From Tremella fuciformis (Eukaryota > Basidiomycota > Tremellomycetes > Tremellales > Tremellaceae): a stretch of DNA of 64,000 bases. This document shows, piece by piece, positions 44,145 through 57,151 of this stretch. Positions within the stretch are counted from its first letter, which is position 1. Each line of letters opens with the position of its first letter. The notes beneath the pieces were generated by a model, which was given only the letters and a program-made list of their open reading frames with translations, made no database searches and was not told the DNA's origin. The DNA is taken from contig CP136496.1 in the NCBI GenBank assembly GCA_032768795.1, forward strand, positions 868,001-932,000, given 5' to 3'. The translations under genes were made by a program, and so were the position numbers.

Positions 44145-46674
44145 ATGATCATGTCTGCCCCGCCCGATCTCTTCACCGGGGCTGATTTGATACCGCATGT
44201 TTCCTCGACCCCTGCGTCTTCGGGTTTCAATACGCCCTCACGGCCGGACACTGCTTCCCCGTCGCCGCCAGACTCGGACGGTGCAGCACTTGAGCGTTCT
44301 CGCACGGCTCCGCCACCTGGATCCTTCGTCGATGATCAGATTGTTGTAGCATCTCCACGGGTGTCCAGCGAGGAAGCGAGCCGGCATTCTTCCGAGGACC
44401 CGCGTGCCACTGCAGGGCCAAGCAAGGAAACGAGTCCCACTCTGACGTCCGCTTTGCGGCGCACGCTATCGAGCGAATCTACCTCTGGATCACGGGACAA
44501 GAAGCGTTTGCGCTTCACTACACTCGCAGAGACGCCGACTCCGAAGGTCAACAATGCTCTTGGGCTCAAGGATCCTATCCTCGCCTATCCCTCGACTTCT
44601 TTTCAGGCTCTCGAAGAAGGCAAAGCCCACTGGGGCAGAGGATCACGAGGCGTACCAAAAGATCAACTCGAATATCTTCGAAGTGATCCTGGCACCCCCA
44701 ATCTGTCCGAGACGTAAATGCCTTCGATCTGTGCACTTGCTCAGCGATGCTGATGTTCCTAGGGCCGATCAGATTAGACGGACATTGTCTCTAGCTTCGC
44801 TCGACAATCTTCTCGCGCTTTCTGTCAACGCTAAGGGGGAGCGAGACAAGCTCATCGCCGAGGTCTCGAAGGCAGGGAAGGACCTTGTCTGGCGACCAGA
44901 TGATGAGGAGAAACTATTTCCCCGAGATGGAGAGAGGGCGGTTGTTCTCGCTTCCAAGCGGGGAATGCGTTCGTTAATCAGAGATCTCGTGTATTGTGCT
45001 GATCACGCCAGGATCATTCATTCTAGCGTTCAGCACTCGTGCAGGGGTCAATGTGCTGCTCATGCTGTTTCGTACGTACAGACGCCGTCGGCTCAGACTG
45101 GCCATGTTGCGGCACGCCATCTTCGGTGCAGAACCCTTTCGTTTTGGCGCGATGATCGGCACCTTCACGTTCTTGAACACTCTCACTCTCCATCTTCTGC
45201 GTCTAGCACCACCGCTCTCCTACATCCGGCGAAGATTTAAAGCGGGTTTGTTCGTAACACCCACGTTTGGACCGCCCGAACGGGAGGGAGATGAGGGGGA
45301 AAGGCGGTGGCAAGCAGCCGTGGCAGGTGCCGTGGGCAGTCTAGGGCTTTTGTGGGAATCGCACAGTCGCCGAGCGGGTGTGGCACAACAGTAAGCAGAC
45401 CAATCCCTTAACGTTTGAACAGGAGCTAATTATGGAGATTGTTTGTACGCGGTCTTCAGGCCTCGTACAACCAGTATACCCCACACCTCGGCATTCACAT
45501 CCCGCATGGCGACCTGCTTGTCTTCGGCCTGTGCTGCGGCCAGATCATGTTCGCCTGGCTGGCGAGCCCAGAGACCATGCCGAAGGAGTACAATGCCTGG
45601 ATCCTTTCCGCATCGAGGGCCCCTAGTTATGCTGTCGAAGCCAATCGGACGATCACTCGGAAAGGCTTCATGGATCCAGGTGCGGTGCAAAAAGCTTTGG
45701 CACACCCCGTCAGTTGCGAACCAGCCGATATCGCATCACTGAGGCTCAGCATCTGACACCACAAAATGCTGCTCTGCTACAAACGATGGCAGAGAAGATG
45801 GCTGGAGGCTGGCAGCCAACTGCAGTTCCCCAGTATGTCTTTGGGCGACGTTTACTCCCTAATGGCTTATCTTCTAGCGAAATCATGCACCCTTGGGTCG
45901 ACACTTGCACCGAGACCAACATACGACGTTTCTTTGCGGTCTTCGTGAGTTACACAGACCTTCCCGAACGTAACTGAGAGTCAGCGCTTCATGCTTCCCG
46001 TTTATAGTGCACTGCACATCATCCCGGCGTTGGTGTTGAGGCGTCACCACGTCAGGCGCGCTCCGCTACGTATGCTAGCGAAAATTGTATGGGGCATCAC
46101 TCGGAGCTGCTCTTTCCTTGGAGTGTTTGTGTTCATCTACCAATGTGAGCTGGCTTGCAAGTAGCTGAGGTCCCGCCCAGGCTGATGGCAGCGCTTATGT
46201 GCGCTCGCACAGAGGCTTTGGAGCGAGTCACAAACGGCAAGCTGCTTTCGGCGCTCCTGAAACGGAAAGAGACGTTCTGGATGATCGGGTTCAGCACGTG
46301 TCTCAGTCTATTGGTGGAGGAGAAGGTCGGTCCCCCTGCGAGCGATTGAGCCCTTAGCTAATCAGCAGAAACGGCGAGCAGAACTAGGTGGGTTGCGCCG
46401 CGGGTGAAGACACCCCATCACTGACACTCAGCAATGTATGTTCTGCCTCGAGCATTAGAGTCAGCCTGGTCTTCTGCAAGGCGCAGAGCATGGGTCCCGC
46501 TGGTACCGTTCGGCGAAACGATTTTGGGAGCAGCAGCGATGGCGATGGTTATGGACTCGTACAAGGTGAGTAGCCGCCGTAATCAACGAGCAATGCTGAT
46601 CGCTTCAGCATTCCCCCGAAGCAATGTCTGGTATCCTGAGAAAACTGTTGTACCAATTAGTAGGACCCGTATAG
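44145..46674 (+). CDS. TMEM135-like membrane protein
   Basis: Start at 44145 (MIMSAPPDLFTGADL), with a disordered first ~190 residues. An intron with donor GTAAAT and acceptor CCTAG near 44761 joins DQIRRTLSLASLDNLLALS. The body has features seen in TMEM135-like proteins: FILAFSTRAGVNVLLMLFR, FRFGAMIGTFTFLNTLTLHL, then LLVFGLCCGQIMFAWLASPE, the Cys/Gly-rich TMEM135 motif, and a C-terminal half with FLGVFVFIYQ, FWMIGFSTCLSLLVEEKKRR and VPFGETILGAAAMAMVMDSY. The last exon ends GILRKLLYQLVGPV at 46674. TMEM135 family members are distantly Tim17-like and act at peroxisomes and mitochondria, affecting lipid storage and fission. The intron near 44941-44983 is uncertain: the frame shifts between the Asp/Glu-rich helix and the first span, and no ideal donor is visible. 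Confidence 0.75.
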
Positions 46675-46812
46675 TGAGGCAATGTATGTCACTGAGGTAG
46701 TGGCACGAACGTGCAGCACTCCTCGTGCTGGACTGAGAGGAGAAAGGCGATGTTTGCATAGCAGAAGTGAAGTTGAAGCTACAACGTCCCTGATCTGCGC
46801 AAGTCGACCAGC

Positions 46813-48158
<1,346 letters not shown>

Positions 48159-49434
48159 ATGGCTGAAGGTGAGCTCGGCGGGTCCTTTGCGTTCTCACGA
48201 GACTCATGTGCCTCTCGTGCTGCCCGAATGGAAGACGGTGGCGCAAGCTGACCTCGGCAGACTCTGTCTCTCCCAAGCAGGAGACGCCTGCCGCCGGCGG
48301 TGCGGCTTCTACCAGTCCTACTGGCGATGAGCATCAGCTCACCCTCCGCGCCCTTGTTAGCACCAAGGAGGCCGGTATCATCATTGGCAAGGGCGGCGCC
48401 ACCATCGCCGAAATCCGCACCACCACCGGCGTCAAGTCTGGCGTCTCCAAGGTCGTGCCCGGCGTCCAGGACCGTGTCCTCTCTGTCTCTGGTGCTGTGG
48501 AGAACGTCTCGTCCGCCTTTGCAGAGGTCGCCAAGCTCCTTCTCGAAACACCCTTGTCCGACTCGTCCCTCCCCCCGCCCCCTGTCGGTGCCTTTACCTC
48601 TGTCCGCCTCCTCATCTCGCACAACCTGATGGGTACCGTCATCGGCCGATCCGGTGCAAAGATCCAGCAGATCCAAACCGAGTCGGGCGCGAGGATGGTC
48701 GCCAGCAAGGAGATGCTGCCGCAGTCGACCGAGCGCGTCGTGGAGGTCCAAGGATCCGTAGATGCCATCAAGAAGGCGGTCCTGGAGATCGGTAAATGTT
48801 TGATGGAGGACTGGGAGCGAGGTGCCGGTACCGTGCAATACCACCCCGGTGCTGCTGGCGATGCAGGCGTGCTGGCGGGGGGTCTCGGCGCTCAGACCGT
48901 CACTGGACCCACCGGTGGGATCCGCAGGACTAGCATGGCCGCGGGATTCGGTGCGCCGATGCCCGGTGCCCCGGTCGCAGGTGGCTTTGGCGGCGGAGAC
49001 AGGCGCATGAGCAGGCCCAGTGTCAGCGGTGGCGCCGGCGAACCTAGGCGGCCTAGCGAGTCGCAGCCAGCTATTAACGTAAACGACCCCAACCTCCGAA
49101 CTCAGAACATCTCCATTCCTAGTGACATGGTGGGCTGCATCATGTGAGTCTACCTCGTTCATGTCTGCACCTCAAGGACATCTGTTTGGATACTGTGGAA
49201 GTGTGGTGCTGATGATGTAGTGGTCGCGGCGGCTCGAAGATCACCGAGATCCGTCGCCTCTCCGGTTCCCGCATCTCCATCGCCAAGGTCCCGCACGATG
49301 ACTCTGGCGAGCGCATGTTCACTATCGTCGGCACCCCAGACTCTACCGAGCGTGCCCTCATGCTCCTCTACTCCCAACTCGAGTCCGAGAAGGAGCGCCG
49401 CGTCAACCAGGGAGCGGCGACTGAAGCGGCCTGA
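48159..49434 (+). CDS. Three-KH-domain poly(C)-binding RNA-binding protein (Pbp2/Rnc1-like)
   Basis: Exons 48159-48168 (10 nt), 48261-49143 and 49221-49434 give 368 residues. Three KH domains are seen with intact GxxG loops: EAGIIIGKGGATIAEI, LMGTVIGRSGAKIQQI and MVGCIIGRGGSKITEI. The first two are close together and a Gly/Arg/Pro-rich linker (residues about 210-295) separates the third, the layout of the PCBP/hnRNP K family. Fission yeast Rnc1 and budding yeast Pbp2 are the closest named relatives in architecture. They bind C-rich or UCAU-like RNA and affect mRNA stability and telomeres. The third KH domain is split by an intron exactly before its GxxG loop. The start is fixed by the tiny first exon MAE followed by GTGAGC. 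Confidence 0.9.
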
Positions 49435-49790
49435 TTGCACTTTACGAGTGATTGCTCGGCTTCTGCCTGAAGCCATTGCTCAGCCACTCTGTCTCCCGAT
49501 CCGCCGCATATCATGCCTTATCTGTACACACCCCTCCGATCTCGATATTACTCCCGGTCTCGTCACCACCCAAAACCTGTTACTACATCCGCCCTATGTC
49601 TCCGCCCAACTATCCGTCTTGGCGAACCAGATGGCGCTGTGCAGTGCAGCCTGTCAAAGCATACATCGGTATATCATGACTGTGCGATGTACGGTGTGAA
49701 GCAGCTGCCTCGTACTGATACTTATCCTCACATGCAGTGTCTGACCATTATCATCACTATCGAAGTTACATCATACTGAAACGCGCCAGG
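49435..49790. other. Convergent 3' region
   Basis: 356 bases between the stop codons of the KH-protein gene and the CSC1-like gene. Nothing beyond presumed 3' untranslated sequence seen. Confidence 0.45.
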
Positions 49791-52700
49791 TCAGGACGAT
49801 CCCTTCCTCCCCCGCAGCCTGTCCTGCAGTCTTGTCAAGAATGTCGGATCCAGCATGGCCAAAGCGTCCGCCAGCGAAATGACCTCATGATTTTGCGTCC
49901 ATTTGACACTCTGCCAGCTGCTCAGCAGCCGTTTGACTCTTTCCGAATTGACGATCGTCAATTCTGGGTGCCAGTCGGGTCCGAGGAACTCTGGGAGATA
50001 ATTCGGGACTTCTGCCGAATATCCCGGGTTGGCCGCCGCTTCAGACTTTGTCCCAGCCCTCGTGTGAATGGCGGTCTGTTTGGGCCGGTGCACGCGCACG
50101 AGATACGTGAAGATCATGGTGAGGATCAGCGGCAGCGCCGCTGCTACGGAGAGCGCTACGGCCGTAGTCTTGAGCACCACGGCTGATGGTGAGTCTTCAG
50201 TCACTGTAGGTTGTGGATGGGGCCGACGCACTGAGCAGCATCAAGAGCTGCATGAAAGCCAGTCCGACCAGCACCCGGTTCATCACGACGTTCCAGGCTT
50301 GTCCGTCGGTTTCTTTTGTGTCTTGCACATAGGTTAGTTGGTGGGTATGCTGCAGCGTCAGTGACAGACCTTAAGATAAGATGCTGATCGAGAGGCTCAC
50401 GACTATTGACGCAGTCCAGAAGTATACAGTACAGCATACTGTCACCAGCGGCGCGAGCGGCGCGTAGACCAGACCGACGACCATGGCGAAGAGCTGCAAT
50501 TCAGCGGTGTATATCTCAGCTGGAACGGGAGGACCGACATGATGGGAGTACTCGATAGCTGTGCGTTAGCACATGTTGTACGTGTCTGTTACAACTGGAC
50601 TCACCATACTCGAACGTCTCCGGCTGACACGCCTCTTCCCATGCTTGAGGCGTCTCCACACCGCGCACACTGCGCTCAGCGCCCCGCCAGAAGGTCGGCC
50701 TGAAGGCACTTACTACAGGTTGTAGATCTGCATGCCCCAGCTTGGCAGCTGCAGCAGGTTGAACACGTACACGGCGGCGTGCACGGGGAACCACGAGAGC
50801 CAGTAGCTCGACTCGGAGATGTAGGTGTTGGATATCTCCGCGGGTACTTTCGACATGGAGTCGAGGTAGTCCCAGATGGTCGCGCTGGCGTCGTTGCCGA
50901 GCTGCGAATTGACGGTCGTGTATGCGTCGTACAGCACACCGAGGAGAGAGAATATAACAAAGTTTGAGATCTGTCGCACGCTATGAGCTGTTGTACCAGA
51001 CAGGATGCAAGCAAGGGCTTACAAGCAGGAAATTGAACAGGCCTCGAATGACGTCCTTGTCCAGCTGCCCGCGGTACAGCGCCCCGGACCACTTGCTCAG
51101 CCTGCGCATGCCGTATGGCAAAACCAGGTAGAACACGCCTGAGACAGAGGCGGACATGGCGCCGGAGAACGCCTCGAGCACGGTCATGTACATGCTGTTC
51201 TGACTGACTTTGGTCTGCAGCCACGGCCACGCCTCGATGAGCTGTGCGTCAGCCGCGTGCCCGTCGCAAACAGTGTTAGGGCTAGGCGCACTGGTTGGGG
51301 ATTCGCCAGCCATTGGATGATCATCAGTGGGATACAGTTGAGAACGAGGATGACACCGAATATGGCCCGGCCGATCCATAGATGCACCAGCTTGCTCTTC
51401 TCGGACCTCTCGAGGTTCTTCCAGATCTCACCGTCAGCCGGACTCCCACCTGTTGGCCTGATGACGCTCACGATCGTCTTTGGTCGCGGGGCGAGTTCGA
51501 CGTGCACGCCGCTCAGTACTCGCTTGGCTTTGGCCTTGTTCCGCGCCGCGATGAGCGACTGGGCTTTGTCCACCTCGGCAACCGACACGAATGCTACCTG
51601 GTCAGCCAGGGCTGGGAGGCAGGAAGAAGCTCTTTATGTACCATGGTCGATGCCCCGCTTCAGCTTGGCGTCTGGGTTGAGCATCTTCTCTGACTTGCCT
51701 CGAGGCTCTCCGCCAAGGATCTCTTTGCGGGCTTTTTCAAGCTGCTGCTTTCGCGACAAGGCCTTCTGACTACTCCATCAGCGCGACGTCAGTTCTGCTT
51801 CTCCACCCACACTGCATGCTCGATTTGCTATCTCTCAGCTCGTCCTCTTTCCAATCGAGCTCCGCATAGACTCACCGAGTGCCGCCGGAGTATCTTTGCC
51901 CAGAATCCATCGAACAAGCTCGGCGTGGGCGTGTTCACCGTATGCACCTGGTGCATATAGAACAGCGTGTTGACCTTGGCAAACTCCTCCTTCGAATACT
52001 CTTCGCTCTCGTCGCACAGCTTGCCCACGTCGTTAAGCGGAAACCAGACATTCGACCTGTTAGCGCTCAGTGGCCCGCCGTACGCCAGTCGCGAGCGAAT
52101 AACCGCCTGAGCGGAGGCGGCCGTGCGTGCTGTGCGACCGCGAGGGAGGTGCCGCGTGACGGCGTTGGCGCCTGCTGCTGGGGCATGCTCGGAGATGGCG
52201 AGCTTGGTCAGCAGGATGGTCTTGAATGCCACCTCGGCGTAGTTTCTGCACCTCAGCTCCGCCACCACCTCCTGCTCAAGGCCGGGATGGGACTCACTTG
52301 GCCGCCCAGCGCTCGACGGATGCGCCATGCCGCCAGATTTGCTGCATGAAGAAGACACCGACAATGCACGTGGCAATCCCTTCAAAGCCGATATGCACCA
52401 AGAGAGCATTGCCCTTGATGTCTGCGGCGGTGAGCAGCTGGATGCCCTGAAGGAGAAGAGTGTTCTCGCTGCTGGACGAGGCAGATGACGAAGTGGTTGA
52501 AGAAGATGCGGAAGTCGAGGAGCTCGAGTTAGAACTGCTGAGATAGTCGGAGAAAGATGTGTCAGTATTGATGAGGTAGTTTGCGGCCATGAGAGGGAAA
52601 GCGACAACCACAGACAAGGTGACGAACAGCCAGCGTAGTAGTCGAAGAAATTGTATGTAGGTGAACGCATCCAGGCCGAGCTCACTCAACAATCTTGCCG

Positions 52701-53249
52701 TCAGCTCGACCTCGTTCTTAAATAATGGGGACTCGCCGTTCGTTTCTGGCCTTTTGAGCGGCACTGCGTCCCGTGAACTGAATGTCCACCTTGAAGTCCT
52801 CCCACGCCGGTTTCAGCCACCCAAAGAACCGCTCGTCCCACGCCGGCACCGGAGGGCACCACGTCCCTTCGACACTCTCCCCAAGTATTATCTTGTCCTT
52901 GCGCAGACGCTGTTTCTTCTCGCACGCTTTGACACGCGGGATGTAGATCAGCTCATAGTCCGGCTTCTTGACCACCCGCCAGCGCGAGTAAAACAGTATG
53001 ATGACAAGCTGCCCGTGAGTACGTGCTGCAACTTACAGGGCGCAGACCTACCGAGGCGAGAGCCGTACAACCCCATGCGATGAGGATTGAAGTTCCCGAA
53101 GTGTTGAAGTGACTGTTGGCACTGCTGATGAATTGCGAAGTGTCAAATATCCCGGTTGACGTCGCTGTGGCGGACGCCCTTCTGGCCAGCGCGAGTGTGC
53201 GCGATGCCGAGCCGGAGGCGGTCCGTGAGGACAGTCTCCATGGCGCCAT
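49791..53249 (-). CDS. CSC1/OSCA-like calcium-permeable channel (DUF221 / RSN1_7TM family)
   Basis: Start at 53249 (MAPWRLSSRTASGS). Span 1, HFNTSGTSILIAWGCTALAS, continues across an intron into LVIILFYSRWR, then VVKKPDYELIYIPRV, the family N-terminal pattern. Spans follow at RLLRWLFVTLSVVVAFPLMA (with GLDAFTYIQFLRLLR before it) and GNALLVHIGFEGIATCIVGV. A Ser-rich loop (about 52445-52555) sits between them. The cytosolic loop includes RSNVWFPLNDVGKLCDESEE. The RSN1_7TM core is recognisable in WIGRAIFGVILVLNCIPLMI, YMTVLEAFSGAMSASVSGVF, GLFNFLLISNFVIFSLLGVL and YWLSWFPVHAAVYVFNLLQL. The C-terminal exon has one last span and a tail DWHPELTIVNSERVKRLLSS. OSCA/CSC1 proteins are osmosensitive or mechanosensitive cation channels. 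Several introns inside 50200-51800 were not individually fixed. Confidence 0.85.
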
Positions 53250-53977
53250 CGCTCGATCATATTGCTGGACTAGTGGTCAAGACATTGTATTGGCTCTTGG
53301 GCAGCAGATGAGCAACTCAATTCGCCTGCAAGTCGCGTCGACCTCTCGTCCCGACCAATGTCTCATCCTGCCTAGCCCGGGGCTAGTCAAAGGATGCCCG
53401 GCCTCCGTGGAGAAAGGACGCCGGCAGCCTCGAGCTGCGGCGGGTTCATGTTCCGAAGAGCCTATCCAGTCTGACTCATTCATGCATTCGTACCGTCCTG
53501 CGCGCCGCGTGCGCAGCCACGCGCTCATCGACATGCTCGTAATTGCCATGCAGAGATGCTGATGTGCCACAAGCGAGTGCCACATTGGGGTGGCTGTGGC
53601 TGTGTGGCTGTGGGGGAACGGAAGTAACCGCTCGTCCAGTTAACCGGGATTGCCACCCCACACACACTCGTAGACAGCTACAAGTCGAACCAAGCCCACT
53701 GCGCGTCCAAAGCAAGCCGGGAAAAGACACCAAAGTCTTGCTTGCATCCAAAGGTCGACCGCGATCCAGCAGAGGCACAGCGTGGTGTGACGACGACGAT
53801 ACACGTACCGATCCGCCGCTTTCAGACGCCTGTCCACGGGCAAAAGGACCCCTTGATCATTTCGGCCTCACATCCACTTGGCAGTTGGATGATTCGGACC
53901 CATCTATCATGAGATCAATACGAGTATAGCCAAAGTAGGTCGCAATTCGGGTAGAGATCATCTATACTCACCTCCAG
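53250..53977. promoter_or_regulatory. Divergent promoter, CSC1-like and NEM1 genes
   Basis: 728 bases between two divergent starts. Open frames at 53277-53778 on both strands mirror each other and lack homology. A run of CTGTGGCTGTGTGGCTGTGG-like repeats occurs around 53588-53610. No gene called. Confidence 0.45.
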
Positions 53978-55491
53978 ATGAACACCTTGAGTCGCCTTGA
54001 CTCTTCCCTCTCCCATATCCTCTTTCGCCCCTCCTACCACCTCCCCCCGGCATCGGCCGTAGCTGGACCCAGTCATGCCCCAGCTTCAGTCGCTCGCCGG
54101 GCGTCCGGCTCGCATCCCCGCCTGTCAGAGCTACCGCCTCGACCCAGAGCACGGCATAGGCGGCGCAGCAAAGTGCGTCCGAAACCCACGACGGCCTACG
54201 TCAAAGTCCCACCGCCATCTACACCCATTCTCCTGCGCCTCGTCTTGGTCCTTTGGGGCATACTCTTGGCCTTTTGGCAATCGCTTGTGGGGCAGACCAG
54301 AGCCGAGCGGTCTCAGCGGAGGAAGAGACGGAGTACCCTGTTGCGCGAGTTGAGCTCGGATGACGGGACAGAGGCGACGACCGAAGGCGAGGGAGAGGTG
54401 CTGGAGATGGCGCGGCGGCGCTGGAGGGTATCGCGGCGCGTTGACCTGGATGAGAGCGATGCAGACACGACCACTACCGAATCGTTCGCCAAGCGGAAGA
54501 CCGACCCCGACTCACTGAGTTTTCGACTGCGTTCTGCCCCAGCCAACGGCAAAGAACGACCCCTCGTGGAGAAGCTGGAGAAACAGCCTCTCACTCCTTC
54601 CCCTAGACCACCCTCCATCTTGTCCAACCCCGTGTCCACTTCGAAGCCAACTACCGATCCAGCCGATGCCGACAAGAAGCGGAATCGCTTGCTACCGAAT
54701 CCCATATCCACCTCTGTGCTCGACCCCTCTGTTCCACCCGCAAATATCTCTTCTCTCACTGCACAGCGACCGAATCAGACCCCCTTCTTCCGTAAAAAGG
54801 CTCTCATCCTCGTTTTGGACCTCGACGAGACACTCATACATTCGACATCGAGACCGTTGGGGTACGCTGCCGCAAGCACCGGCGGAGGGGGATTGCTAGG
54901 ATTGAGTTTTGGAGGCTGGTTCGGCGGGGGCAAGTCTGGCAGGGCAGGGCATACGATTGAGGTGGTCCTCAATGGCCGAAGCACCACGTATCACGTCTAC
55001 AAGCGGCCGCATGTGGACCATTTTCTGAAGAAGGCAGGTTGGGCTACTCGACCTCGGCTTGATACTGACGGCATATCAGGTTGCGAACTGGTACACTCTT
55101 GTCATCTTCACCGCGTCCATGCCCGAATATGCCGATCCCGTCATTGATTGGCTCGATGGGGGGCGCAACTTGTTTGCCAAGCGGTTCTATCGCGACTCGT
55201 GTCATCTGCAGAAGAACGGATCATACGTCAAGGACCTGACGATTGTAGAGAGCGATCTGGCCAGAGTGTGCATCATGGACAACTCGCCGATCAGCTACGC
55301 GTGGCACAAGTGTGAGTCATTTTTAGGCGCAAGCCTTCGTGTTGTCGTCGCTGAGTCTAGCCAACGCTCTGCCCATTGAGAGTTGGACTTCGGACCTCGA
55401 TGATCAGGCCCTGCTTCACTGCCTCCCGGTCTTAGACAGCTTGCGCTTCGTGAACGATGTACGCAAAGTCCTCGGCGCCAGGACGAACTAG
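53978..55491 (+). CDS. NEM1: Nem1/CTDNEP1-type protein phosphatase
   Basis: Exons 53978-55033, 55080-55311 and 55361-55491 give exactly 472 residues. The N-terminus is disordered and basic, with one hydrophobic segment ([20 protein letters not shown]) as membrane anchor. A long charged linker follows, then the FCP1-like HAD phosphatase domain: [15 protein letters not shown] with the catalytic [41 protein letters not shown], and [20 protein letters not shown]. Nem1 with Spo7 dephosphorylates the phosphatidic acid phosphatase lipin (Pah1) at the ER/nuclear envelope and promotes triacylglycerol synthesis. A poly-Gly insertion (about 54870-54940) lies just after the catalytic motif. The first intron needs a GC donor to keep frame (see findings). 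The C-terminal end is conserved ([17 protein letters not shown]). Confidence 0.92.
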
Positions 55492-55542
55492 ACAGCATTA
55501 TCGGCGCTTTTGCATCTTACATCAGGCATACTGCACAGCATC

Positions 55543-56928
55543 TCATGTCATCATTCGCGGATGTATCGTAGTATCAGCATTGACTGTCCGCGTTCTTGTC
55601 CCAGCGCTAATGCGTCTCCGCAGCTCGTCCAAACGTCGGGAGGGGAAGTCCCCGTTCCAGCGCTCCCCTTCAGGAAGGGGCTGCAGGTTTGGTAGACCCT
55701 CTTGCTCGATGACGAAAGAAGCCGCCACCGTGCCCCACAGAACAGCTACCGTATGAGCGCGGTGATTGATATGAGGGCTGCCTACCTTCGTGCACACTAT
55801 GACCCTCGTCCAACGCCGCGCACATCGCGCCCATGAAAGCGTTCCCGGCGCCAGTCGGATCCACCACCTTGCTCTCACTTTCTGGCTCAGCCGGGTCCCA
55901 GTAGGCCGGCACCCAATGCACCTGAATTTGCTCTTCATCCTCGACTCGAGGTGCCAAAGCATAACAAGCACCGAGGGCTCCAGAGCGGATCACAATGGAC
56001 TGCTTCGGACGGAACGCCACCAACCGCCGACAAGCAGTCTCGATCGCCTTCCTCAGACTCTGCTTGGAGGAATCGGTCGGACTGATAGAGAGTAGGCAGA
56101 GAGCTTCGTCGTGATTGGGTCTGTGATCAGAGTTTGAGGTGATCGTCCACATGGGACTGTGTCTCACGAGACGACGTCAAAATGCGGTATTAAGCGCTGG
56201 ACTACATCCAGGTTCTCGGGAATCGAGACTGGCTGAATATCAGCCGTGAGGCGAGAAGTTGCGTTCAACAGACAGGCTCCGGTTCCCAGACAACAATCGG
56301 CTGCCAGCTCTCCGTTGCGGTGGCGTTCCGGAGTCCGTGGATGTCGTCGATGAATTTCCATGCTCGTTCGGGGAACGAGATGAAATGCAGCACGCTCGGC
56401 AGCGGTGGAATCAAATGCGTGCCGAGTAGGTCCAGCGGGGTCTTCAGGACTGGATGGACGATGTACTCGAATCTCTTGATCTCTAAGCAGGCATTCTTGC
56501 AGCCTAGCACCCGCTCACATTCTAATGGTGCCCTTATACCTGTTGACTGCGCGACAAGTGGGGCGGCCGTCCTTAGTCGGCTGGAACGCCCACATGTCTT
56601 CGCCGTACGAGAGCAACCGCTTCCGCATGGTCTCAGGCAGGCTATGCGGTGTGTGTGAGACGACCATCCCGAGCCTTGAAGCTGGTAGGAATATGCGCGA
56701 GCCGATGATTGCTGCACTTTAGCGTGCAAGTAGCCAGATGCCGCGTCACTAACCATATGTGCCCCCTCCGCCTATCTGGTCTGGCTGTTCAACTGGGTGC
56801 TCGAAGCCATCGGGTTCTATCCGGGTGAACGTGTCGATAATAAATTCCTCTGTGGATCAGCTACACATGACATAGTCTTATGGCAGCTGACCAAGAGTAA
56901 CCACCCTGCCCTTCGCCTGCTCGCCCAT
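55543..56928 (-). CDS. pfkB-family carbohydrate kinase-like protein, Mak32-like
   Basis: Start at 56928 (MGEQAKGRVVTL). The first intron (donor GTCAGC, acceptor CCACAG near 56855) gives EEFIIDTFTRIEPDGFEHPV and QIGGGGTYAIIGSRIF, the N-terminal layout of Mak32-like proteins. The middle has WAFQPTKDGRPTCRAVNRY, LGTHLIPPLPSVLHFISFPE and WQPIVVWEPEPVC. The C-terminal part has the kinase motif VVDPTGAGNAFMGAMCAALD, with the DTGAGD-like catalytic loop reading DPTGAGNAF, so the usual catalytic Asp is replaced by Asn. The product is about 390 residues. In budding yeast MAK32 is needed for stable L-A double-stranded RNA virus particles; the biochemical substrate is unknown. Its neighbour NEM1 ends only 51 bases away, convergently. 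Exon joins near 56750 and 56150 are supported by frame. Confidence 0.85.
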
Positions 56929-57151
56929 GTTTGCGAGGGCGAAGATAGAGGCAAAAGCAACAAGATCTACCTCCACTCTGTTATCAGTCGACATCCCGCT
57001 TTCCCACGGTACATCTGTGACTGAAGTGCGTTTCAGACGCTCCGGTGTGACATCCTTTGTCCAGCCGCGATGTCGATCAGTCAACGCTCCAGCAAGAGCC
57101 AAACGCTACTTTGCTGACATGACTTGATCTTCATCTCTTATCCTCACCGTC
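56929..57151. promoter_or_regulatory. Compact divergent promoter, Mak32-like and UBLCP1-like genes
   Basis: Only 223 bases separate the two start codons, so regulatory sites for both genes must be shared or overlapping. No specific motif assigned. Confidence 0.45.
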
